Shown here: positions 1-8,100 of the stretch, one piece after another
Position numbering within the stretch: the stretch's first letter is position 1
Layout of the letters: every line of letters starts with the position of its first letter
Assembly (NCBI GenBank): GCA_001542995.1
Contig: LFLA01000018.1
Location: forward strand, 99,501-163,500
DNA: 64,000 nt
Origin: Nitrospina sp. LS_NOB
GTDB taxonomy: Bacteria; Nitrospinota; Nitrospinia; Nitrospinales; VA-1
Direction: 5' to 3'
Notes under the pieces: generated by a model
Seen by the model: the letters and a program-made list of their open reading frames with translations, nothing else
Told to the model about the DNA's origin: nothing
Databases searched by the model: none
Program-made: the position numbers and the translations under genes

Positions 1-359
1 AATTTAGATTTTATCCTTTTTACTGTGTCCCACAAATCAGCATCAGCCCCCTTGTGTATATACCCATCGACACCAAGATTAATTAACTTTTTCATTACGG
101 GGGGATCTTCGTAGTTTGTATAAACAATCACTTCGGCGTAAGGATCAATTTTTCGTATCCCGGCCAGTACTTCATCCCCAGAAATTCCAGGCAATTTAAG
201 GTCTAAAACAATCAGATCATAACGACCTTTTTCCATCTTTTCTAAGGCCGATTTCCCATCCATGGCCCAAATTACATCAATTTCCTCCTTCTCAAGAGCC
301 TGCTTAAGCAACTCGCCTGTCTTTTTCTCATCCTCTACAAGTAAAATGGTATTCGTCAT
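1..359 (-). CDS. Response regulator receiver protein (partial, runs off the window)
   Basis: Reading leftward from an ATG at 357-359, the frame is open to the window edge (about 119 residues). It begins MTNTILLVEDEKK and continues through an LIVLDLKLPG segment, the acidic pocket and phospho-acceptor Asp of a CheY-type receiver. Near the edge comes a YIHKGAD stretch that occupies the place of the conserved Lys. The gene starts 11 bases after the stop of the histidine kinase at 371-2143, so the two form a kinase-regulator operon. Any output domain would lie beyond the edge. The receiver assignment is firm from the motifs; the regulated process is unknown. Confidence 0.88.
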   Translation of the reverse strand, partial: MTNTILLVEDEKKTGELLKQALEKEEIDVIWAMDGKSALEKMEKGRYDLIVLDLKLPGISGDEVLAGIRKIDPYAEVIVYTNYEDPPVMKKLINLGVDGYIHKGADADLWDTVKRIKSK

Positions 360-370
360 GATTAATTTTC

Positions 371-2143
371 CTAATCTTGTTTGCTGGTTTTAGGTAATGA
401 GACTAAAAAACGAGACCCCGTATTATATTCAGGATCTAATGTTATTTTTCCACCCTGCATTTTTAGAAGATTCCAAACAATAAAAAGGCCTAAGCCCTCT
501 CCTCGCCCCGGTGCTTTAGTTGAGAAAAATGGATCAAAAATTTTCCCTCTATTTTTCGAGGGTATTCCCACCCCATTATCAGTAAAAACAATTTCAATAT
601 TTTCTTCATTTTTCTTAACTTGGATATCAATCTTGCCAACTTGCCCTCCCTTTCTTTCTTTTATCGCATCAATTGAATTTAGAAGAAGGTTGCTGATAAG
701 TTGGTCGCAAACAACAGGATCACCAAAATAGTCCATAGAGAAATCAGGTGTAACGGTGACGGCAACCTTAACTCTCTTCAGCCGGATAACCTCCGCTTTT
801 ACTCTTTTTCTTATTTGACTGACAATATCAAATGTCTCTATTTCCTTCTTACTTGATGTCAGCGGGGAAAGTCTCTTTATAAGTTTCCCCATTCGTTCTG
901 TTTCTTCCAAAATAGAATCAAAAACGCCAAGCATGACTTCTTTTGTAAGATCTTTTTCTGCCAAACGACGATAAAATTGAGCTGTATACCGTATATTAGT
1001 AATTGGCTGACCAAGTTCATGCGATATTCCCGTTGTCAAATCACTTATAGCTGCTATCCGCTTAGAATGTTCTATTTCAGAAGATAACTCTGCAATTTTT
1101 GATACAACGCCTACCTCGCTCTCTTGAATTTCATTTGAAAACTTACTTGATCTATAATGACCAGCAGAAAGGGAAGAAATATTATTTTGAACCCTTTGCA
1201 CATCATCCAAAAGGCCAAACCTTAGGTAAAAATTCTTCACCGTTTTCTGAATCGGATTACTTTTCAAATGTAAACTTTCCATTCTTTCAAGAATAAATCG
1301 AACTTGATCAAGGTCATTTCGAGATTCAAAATAATAAACCAACTCAAACAAAATATTAAAATTATCACTTTTCAATAACTCCGGGTGCCCCTTAAGAAGA
1401 TTCTCTGCACTATCATAATTTTCCAGTTTTCTGCATATTCTGAAAATTGTCCGAGTAATGATAGAATTGCGAGAAAGAGGAAATACCTCTTCAGCAATTT
1501 TAATGGCCTCATCGTATTTTTCTAATCTTTCGCAAATAGAAACAAAGAAACTATCAATTTCTATAGTTTCCTTCGTTCTATCCCGATTAAGAATATAGTC
1601 ATCCAACAAATAACCCAACTCTTCAGGGTTGATTTTTTCAAGAATTTTTGTGGCGTTTACCAACTTGCCAAAGGAAGCATTCTGCTCAAGAAGTTCGGAA
1701 AATTTACGTCCTGTATCACTAATTCTGGGTTTTTCGGGAAAATCATTTTTTATAAGGTCTCTAGCAAGTTGGGCCACTTTAGGATTCAGGCTTTTATTTT
1801 CAATCATGACCAAAACCTGTCTTACAAAATTTTCCAACATTTCCTTTGGCAAAAATAACTTCAACTTGTAATAGCGTTTGGCAAAGTGCGCAAATGAACG
1901 CTGATTGGGAGGCATTTTTTTTAGGGACTCTAGGTACATCTTTTTTGCGGAGTCATAATTTTTTTGCTGTAAGTATAAATCACCTGCTATTTTGGGATAA
2001 AAATCGTTTTCGGGAAATTTATCGCAGGCTTCTTGACATAATTTTATGGCACTAGACAAATCTCCCGCATTTCTAAATTCAAGAATCCGTGAATTCACCT
2101 CTTGCCAAGGTGTAGAGTCTTCGATTTTATTTATTATTTCCAT
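371..2143 (-). CDS. TPR-containing cytoplasmic sensor histidine kinase
   Basis: The 590-residue protein has an N-terminal tetratricopeptide-like helical repeat region (about residues 15-330) instead of a periplasmic sensor. No membrane segment is visible, so it is probably soluble. The kinase core follows: an H-box GISHELGQPI with the phospho-accepting His at about residue 375, an N-box (SNLLLNSIDAI), the G1 box DNGVGIP, and FFSTKAPGRGEGLGL, the G2 and lid region. This is the HisKA/HATPase_c arrangement. It is followed directly by the receiver protein at 1-359. The TPRs suggest sensing through protein contacts, which is inference. The start ATG follows a short untranslated region, and no strong Shine-Dalgarno decides it. 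Confidence 0.9.
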   Translation of the reverse strand: MEIINKIEDSTPWQEVNSRILEFRNAGDLSSAIKLCQEACDKFPENDFYPKIAGDLYLQQKNYDSAKKMYLESLKKMPPNQRSFAHFAKRYYKLKLFLPKEMLENFVRQVLVMIENKSLNPKVAQLARDLIKNDFPEKPRISDTGRKFSELLEQNASFGKLVNATKILEKINPEELGYLLDDYILNRDRTKETIEIDSFFVSICERLEKYDEAIKIAEEVFPLSRNSIITRTIFRICRKLENYDSAENLLKGHPELLKSDNFNILFELVYYFESRNDLDQVRFILERMESLHLKSNPIQKTVKNFYLRFGLLDDVQRVQNNISSLSAGHYRSSKFSNEIQESEVGVVSKIAELSSEIEHSKRIAAISDLTTGISHELGQPITNIRYTAQFYRRLAEKDLTKEVMLGVFDSILEETERMGKLIKRLSPLTSSKKEIETFDIVSQIRKRVKAEVIRLKRVKVAVTVTPDFSMDYFGDPVVCDQLISNLLLNSIDAIKERKGGQVGKIDIQVKKNEENIEIVFTDNGVGIPSKNRGKIFDPFFSTKAPGRGEGLGLFIVWNLLKMQGGKITLDPEYNTGSRFLVSLPKTSKQD

Positions 2144-2304
2144 AACCTTAAATATTGGGGCGAATGGAACTTAGCGTTTACTTTACTTTCGAGCGATAAG
2201 GGCGTTATTTTAATTGCCGGGGTGTAGGATAATTGAGATGCCGACTCTTCTTTGTTCATTATTTTTTAAGAAGAAAGCAATGCAAATAAAGAAGGGTACC
2301 ACCA

Positions 2305-2665
2305 TTAAGAAGCATAATGTTATTCCTCTTTAAAATCCAGTAGGAGATGTGGATTTATTGGCCGGGCGGGCTGTTGAGGTCTTAATCCCAAGGATTGATT
2401 ACGCAAGCAGTTCAGGTAGAACTGACAGATTTCAGTACAAAGCATATGATGGATGACCAAGGAAGAAGTTGGTTGCTCGCATTTGTTATTTGCCCCGAGA
2501 GAGATTATTACTGGTATAGGCCCTGTTGACATCTAAGGCTCCCCAAACTCGTGACAAAAGTGGACAATGTATTTACTTCAGGTCAGATTTGCTGCCGCCG
2601 TATATCAAACTATGCGAAGAGTGTCGAAGCAGTGCCTTGGCTTTATCTCAAAGGAGCCTCGATGT
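2305..2665 (+). pseudogene. Decayed IS256/Mutator-family transposase, N-terminal part
   Basis: Three plus-strand frames, read in turn, give a degraded match to the start of a Mutator-type transposase. They read KKHNVIPL, then GLITQAVQVELTDF, then DDQGR, then YLPREIITGIGPVDI, then KAPQTRDKSG and SDLLPPYI, then KSVEAVPWLYLKG. These follow the order known in IS256-family proteins (a DDQGR-like motif, a GYLPERE-like motif, a VRVPRVRD-like motif, and LPPYVRR before the LYLKG(V/I)ST segment). At least two frameshifts and one in-frame stop are needed to join them. The catalytic DDE core is absent, so it cannot be active. The remnant runs into a palindromic repeat at 2678. The family assignment is from memory of the motif order. 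Confidence 0.7.
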
Positions 2666-2677
2666 GGCCCCACGCCT

Positions 2678-2716
2678 TACCCCTCCGGGGCATGAGGGCA
2701 AAGGTTAAACATCACA
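2678..2716. repeat. Dispersed palindromic repeat (ACCCCTCCGGGGCATG type)
   Basis: A TACCCCTCCGGGGCATGAG core is followed by AGGTTAAACATCACA. The same arrangement recurs at about 36524, 36653 and 63652, and cores in the opposite orientation (GCCCCGTAGGGGTAT) occur near 39070 and 63815. The core can fold into a small C/G hairpin. It abuts the end of the APS reductase gene, whose last codons overlap the neighbouring GCGTCACGCTGG motif. Confidence 0.6.
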
Positions 2717-2724
2717 AGTGGGCG

Positions 2725-3423
2725 TCACGCTGGGCGGTTATGTAAGCCACACTCCTTATGTTCCGGGTTTTCCCACCACCAGCGTCCGGCACGGATGTCT
2801 TCACCGGGTTCTACCGGGCGTGTGCAGGGTGCACAACCAATGCTGGGATAATTTCTTCTATGCAGGACGTTGATGGGCACGTTGTGCTCCGTAATATAGG
2901 TCATTACCTGTTCCTCGGTCCATTCCGCAAGAGGATTGATTTTTATTAAAGGAGGATGATCCGGATCTTCCATGACTTTTGGGATATCTGTCCGCGTGAC
3001 CCCTTGGGCTCGTCTTAATCCCGTCACCCAGGCTTTCAATTCTTCCAATGCTCTATTCAGCGGCTCCACTTTGCGGATGTAGCAACACTCCTTGCGGTTG
3101 TCCACGCTTTCACGGAACGAGAAAAATCCTTTTTCCCGAACCAGACGCTCGACTTCATTGTGGTCGGGAAAATAGGTTCTGATTTCGAGTCCATATTTGG
3201 ATCGCACCCGGTCCATGACTTCATAGGTTTCTTCATGAAGTCGGCCGGTATCGAGGGTGAAGATGGTGAGGGGACCATCGAGTTTGGCTATCATGTCGAT
3301 CAGCACCATGTCTTCCATGCCGAAACTGGAGGCCAGCCCAGCTTTAACGCCATATTGGTCCATACTCCAGCGCAACAGTTCTTCCGCAGATTTAGCTTCG
3401 AAATCAATAGATGATAATGTCAT
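2725..3423 (-). CDS. cysH: Assimilatory APS/PAPS reductase (CysH family, 4Fe-4S type)
   Basis: The enzyme reduces adenylyl sulfate to sulfite for cysteine synthesis. The 232-residue protein has the PP-loop region SSFGMEDMVL (about 33-42), TLDTGRLHEET, the GLRRAQ motif (about 135-140), and the catalytic KECGLH near the C terminus (Cys225). The Cys pair at 113-114 and the C-x2-C at 197-200 bind a 4Fe-4S cluster in APS-type reductases, so the preferred substrate is probably APS rather than PAPS (inference from the family rule). The C-terminal four residues read into a repeat sequence and may be non-native. It fits the sulfur theme with cysE and a cysteine desulfurase at 50-52 kb but is not adjacent to them. 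Confidence 0.93.
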   Translation of the reverse strand: MTLSSIDFEAKSAEELLRWSMDQYGVKAGLASSFGMEDMVLIDMIAKLDGPLTIFTLDTGRLHEETYEVMDRVRSKYGLEIRTYFPDHNEVERLVREKGFFSFRESVDNRKECCYIRKVEPLNRALEELKAWVTGLRRAQGVTRTDIPKVMEDPDHPPLIKINPLAEWTEEQVMTYITEHNVPINVLHRRNYPSIGCAPCTRPVEPGEDIRAGRWWWENPEHKECGLHNRPA

Positions 3424-3599
3424 AACGGGCTTCCACTTGACAGGAGAATGGATAGTTTATATAAATTGAAATTACATTAGATAGCGACCCTCTTACTTTT
3501 TCATGCCCGTGCCGAAAAATCAAGCTCTGGGAGCGAAAAAATATTAAAGCTCTTCCCATTCAAAACGTACCTTCTGTTGCTTTTCTTTGATACGGATCA

Positions 3600-4973
3600 A
3601 TGGTGAAACATTTTTTTTCTAAAATCGAGAATTTCTTTCAATACTTATTACAAAACCTGCAGGTGATGTTTGTTTTGTTTTTTGCCGCTCTGCTTTTTGC
3701 GATTCCTTTTTCTGGCGAAGCGGGAATTCTAGAGCAGATGGAAAATGAATTGGTAGAACTCGCGGATCAGGTGCGTCCTGCGGTCGTCAGCCTGTCACCT
3801 TATGTTGCTAAAGGCGCTATTGGCCAAGGGCTGCCCAGAAGGGGCAGACCCGCAAATGCCGGAGCAGGGGTTGTCTACAATGCTGAAAAGGGCCTTATTG
3901 TCACCAACAGTCATGTGGTGCGCAATGTTAACAAAATCAAGGTGACCTTTAAGGATGGCCGGGAAATCATCGGTGAAGTGCTGGGGACTGATGAAGACAC
4001 AGATCTCGCCGTGATTCATGTATCCTCTGACAAGCCGTTGACCGAAGTTAAGTTTGGAGACTCCAGTAAAGTCCGCGTCGGTCAACTGGTGGTCGCGGTG
4101 GGCAATCCGTATGGACTTAATGACACCACCACTTTTGGCATTATCAGCGGACTGAAGAGGGAAAACGTCAATCTCTCTCGTTATGAAGATTTCCTGCAGA
4201 CCGATGCTTCTATCAACCCGGGCAATAGCGGCGGGCCGCTCTTGAATATCAAAGGGGAAGTGATTGGCATCAACACGGCGATCATTAATTACGCCCAGAG
4301 CATCGGTTTTTCTATTCCATCCAATATGGTCAAGCATGTGGTGGAACAATTGGTGGCACATGGCGAGGTGCATCGCGGCTGGTTGGGGGTTGGCATCGAC
4401 CCGGTTACCGAGGAGGTTGCCAAACGAGTTAACGCGCAGGAGGGGGAAGGGGTCATCATCAATTCTATTTTTGAGGGCGACCCGGCTGATCGGGCGGGAC
4501 TCAAAATTGGCGATATCATCCTAAAGATTGGCGGATCGCACATTGATTCCCCGAGCAAGATGATCCGGGTGATTGGGGCGATCACGCCTGGGCAGACTAT
4601 CAATCTGGATATTCTGCGAGACGGGAAACCCCGAATGGTGCCGGTCAAACTGGAATCGAGGAAGAGAAACACTAGCCAATTGACTACTTTGCCGCCTTTA
4701 AGCCCCTCGGGACTGGGGTTCAGCGTGGAGGATCCGGCAAAGGGCACGAATCTGCCTGCCGGGGCTCTGGTGTCCAGCGTCAACCCGGAGAGTCCTGCTG
4801 GCTTGAAGGGATTGCTGTCTGGGGACCTGATCACGGCGGTTAATGGTGAGGTCGTTGAAAATCAGCCCGATTTTGACCGATTATTAGGCAAAATTGACAA
4901 AGGAAGTGCGATTTTTCTGCTGGTTTGGAGAAATGATAAAAAGTTTCATTTGGGGCTTGTCAGGGAAAATTAA
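3600..4973 (+). CDS. HtrA/Deg-family serine protease with two PDZ domains
   Basis: This is a periplasmic quality-control protease of 457 residues. A hydrophobic segment FVLFFAALLFAIPF (about 24-37) is a signal peptide or anchor. A second candidate start at 3666 would put it right at the N terminus, and no strong ribosome site distinguishes the two. The trypsin-like catalytic triad is intact: TNSHVV (His105), DTDLAV (Asp135) and NPGNSGGP (Ser210). Two PDZ domains follow (about 265-350 and 375-455), the first with GWLGVGI and the second with SGDLITAVNGE. This is the DegP/DegQ/DegS group; the two PDZ domains favour DegP/DegQ. It stands alone between divergent cysH and the multicopper oxidase. 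Confidence 0.93.
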   Translation: MVKHFFSKIENFFQYLLQNLQVMFVLFFAALLFAIPFSGEAGILEQMENELVELADQVRPAVVSLSPYVAKGAIGQGLPRRGRPANAGAGVVYNAEKGLIVTNSHVVRNVNKIKVTFKDGREIIGEVLGTDEDTDLAVIHVSSDKPLTEVKFGDSSKVRVGQLVVAVGNPYGLNDTTTFGIISGLKRENVNLSRYEDFLQTDASINPGNSGGPLLNIKGEVIGINTAIINYAQSIGFSIPSNMVKHVVEQLVAHGEVHRGWLGVGIDPVTEEVAKRVNAQEGEGVIINSIFEGDPADRAGLKIGDIILKIGGSHIDSPSKMIRVIGAITPGQTINLDILRDGKPRMVPVKLESRKRNTSQLTTLPPLSPSGLGFSVEDPAKGTNLPAGALVSSVNPESPAGLKGLLSGDLITAVNGEVVENQPDFDRLLGKIDKGSAIFLLVWRNDKKFHLGLVREN

Positions 4974-5187
4974 ATTTGTTAAATTGGCGCACCCAAAATG
5001 CAAAGTTTTTGTCTGCGGGGATAGTTTGCTTTAAACAAGAAATCTGATAAACCTTTTGAAATAAGGGGTTAAATTTTTCGGCCTGCCATTTAAGGGGTGG
5101 AACGGGCCGCTATATAGATTCAGGAAAAAACAACATTCAACGGTTTTTGTTTAGCCATTTTTAGACGCACTACTTAGGAGGTAGCAA

Positions 5188-8100
5188 ATGTTTGGTGTCA
5201 AAAAGGGGTGGAAAAACTGGCATGCGTGTGCGGTCGTTCTTATGACCTTGGGGCTTTCTGTCCCGGCAGGCGCTGTCTCGACGGACCATTCACATGGTGG
5301 TCAAAATCTCGGCAATGCTGCGGTAGACAAACCCGCATGGTTGGAAAAGCTTGAAAACCAACTTGAGCATGAAGACCTAATGTCCGGCATGGAAGGCAGT
5401 CAGGGCAAACTGGACAACACCATGATGAGAATCATGGACCAGTTAAAATCAAAGCTCAAGGAACACGCCAGCCCGGCTTCATCCGGTGGCGGTTTTCACG
5501 ACTCCTGGGCCGCCCATCAGTTGGGACAAAGCTATCTCCTTGGGCCAACGGAAGCGGCAGCCAAAGTATATAAAGGCGCCCACTGCCCCAGCAACATTCC
5601 CGTAAAACAATATAATATCTCGGCGATCAACGTGGAAGTCACCCTCAACCAATGGGGCGATTACTACCCGGGCTATATGTACGTTCTGGACAAGAACATT
5701 GAAAAAGTCCGCGCTGAAGAGGAAAAAAATGCAGCCGCTCGTGAAGACGGACTGGATCCCGGTGCAGTTTCTAACGGCCTTCAGGGTGATGCCATTCAAC
5801 CCTTGGTTATTAGAGGCAACCAGGGAGAATGTGTCCGCGTAAAATTTACGAATCAGTTGGAAGATGAGGACGCGGGTTTTCAGATAAATGGTTCTGCCAT
5901 GATCATCAGTTCCAGCGGCCAGCCTAACACGGCAGCCACATCTGGCTCCATTGTGGCGGCCGAAGAGACACAAGACTATGAGTGGTACATCCCTATCGAT
6001 GAGCAGGAAGGCGGTCACATGATCCAGAATCATGCGGGTCGTGATCCTTCTTCTCTGGGATTGATCGGAACGTTTATTGTTGAGCCGAGAGGTGCCCGTT
6101 ACCTGGATCCATGGACCGGCGGTCCGCTGGAAAGCGGCTGGATGGCCATGATTGTCAATGACAATGCCAAGGATTTTCGGGAATTTACTCTGATGTACCA
6201 CGAAGTGGGTGACGAATCTTTTCGCCCCCTCAACCGTCATGGTGAAATGATTCCGCAACGCGATCCGCAGACAGACGCATACCGTCCTTCTGCACGCGCC
6301 TTGAACTTCCGCTCCGAGCCGTTTGGTATCAATAACCTGGCTGTTCAGGAAAAGAAATTTCATTTTGAAGACGAGTCTCTGGCTTACAGCTCTTACACTT
6401 TTGGAGATGCTCCGACCACGATTCCCCGTTCCTATCTGGGTGATCCGGCAAAATTCCGCCTCGTGCATGGCGGTGGTGAAGTTTTCCATTCCCATCATCC
6501 GCATGGTGGAACCATCCGTTGGACCCGTTCTCCGCAACGTGAAGCTCAGCAGTTGCTGAACCTGACCACAGCGGCTTATGACGGTCCTGTTAAGTATCCT
6601 GTTGTAAGAACAACTTCAGCTCGTGTTGACGTTCAAGTCATTGGTCCTTCAGAAGTTATGGACTTGGAAACGGAATGTGGATCCGGACTTTGTCAACGTC
6701 TGGCAGGAGACTTCCTGTTCCATTGTCACGTTGCGCATCATTACGTAGCAGGTATGTGGGGCTATTGGAGGGTTTACAACATCCTGCAGACGGGCAACTA
6801 TCCGTTCGAAAGCACCGATATCATGCGTCCCTTGAAAGAACTTCCTGATCGTGCGGGAAGAATTCCCAAAGGACAAACTTCAGACAAGCTGGTCGGTAAA
6901 ACCATGGACTGGTTTGGCAAGAAGTTTAAAATTGTAGGAAAAGGAAAAAGTGACTGGTCGAAAGAAATCCCGGTCGTCAATATCAAGGACTGGGTGAAGT
7001 ACATGCTTCCGCCCAAGGGCCAGCCGGGTCACGTTGATGATCAGATCAAACAGGTCAAGGCGTACGACGGTTCTGTATTGGATTATGGCTGGAAAGGTAA
7101 TAAGGCCATGTCTGAGCGGGAAACGGTTACTAAATGGCCGAAATTTAAAACTCCGCATCCTGGTAAACGCCATCCGATTCAGTTTGACCAACATGGCAAA
7201 CTGGCGTGGCCTCATCTGACACCGCATTTTGGTAAGCGTGTTCCTTTTGCGCGAAACCATGGTGGCGCTCCCTGGCTGGAGCCATTCCATATGCAGACCG
7301 ATCCGGAGGTTATTACTAGGACGGAATCCGGTAGTGCGCGAAGTGGTCCCGATATGGAGAATACGGGTGGTGCCAAACCGGGTGAACAGGGCCGATGGAG
7401 CCTTTGTCCCCGAGGTGCTGGACGCAAACAGTACAACCTGCACTTCATCAACACTCCGATCGAGCTTACCGGACAGATTGGGAAAACCCCGCCGGTCATT
7501 GATAAATACGGTTTGATCTATGTGATTGATGAAGAAATGGCTGAGAAAAAAGCAGATCCTAAAAAAGCCATTCCATTGGTCATTCGCGCAAATGTTTATG
7601 ACTGCGTGGATGTCCTGCTTTCAAGTGAATGGGATGATGATGACTTTACTAATTTCCAGATGTCTAAAGTTAACATCCATCCACATTTCTTCCAGTTCGA
7701 CAATCAGGCCTCAGACGGCGTAATCACTGGGTTTTCTTATGACCAGTCGATGAGGTCTTACACGCAGTTCACCAAGAAGATGAAAGACGGACATCATATT
7801 GGCATGCCGGTTCCAATGAACGCCAAGTTGTTGAAGGCGACGAAACCGGGTGACAACACAGTCCAGATTCAGATGGCAAAGGGTTCGCCCACCTACCATG
7901 TTGGAGCTGATATCATTGTTGGTATCGAAGTTCCCAATGGCAAGGATGCACGCTGGATCACAAATATCACGCCTGATCCAAATAAAGGCCCAGCCAAAGA
8001 CGGCAAATACACCATCAAGTTTAGCGAAGGCATGACGCATGCGCATGCGGCAGGTCAAATCGTCACGACTGAATATGTGCGTTATCGCTGGTGGGTGGAT

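Noticed and set aside
2320-2532. Minus-strand frame of 70 codons
   Set aside because: It lies antisense to the IS256-type remnant and has no ribosome site or known domain.
5106-5125. A TGGAACGGGCCGC stretch resembling a sigma-54 promoter before the oxidase
   Set aside because: The GG to GC spacing is 8 rather than 10 bases.
5479-6537. Minus-strand frame of 352 codons inside the multicopper oxidase, and similar long antisense frames at 7711-8658 and 9397-9990
   Set aside because: They are antisense to a clearly coding frame with conserved copper motifs and have no ribosome site or recognisable domain.
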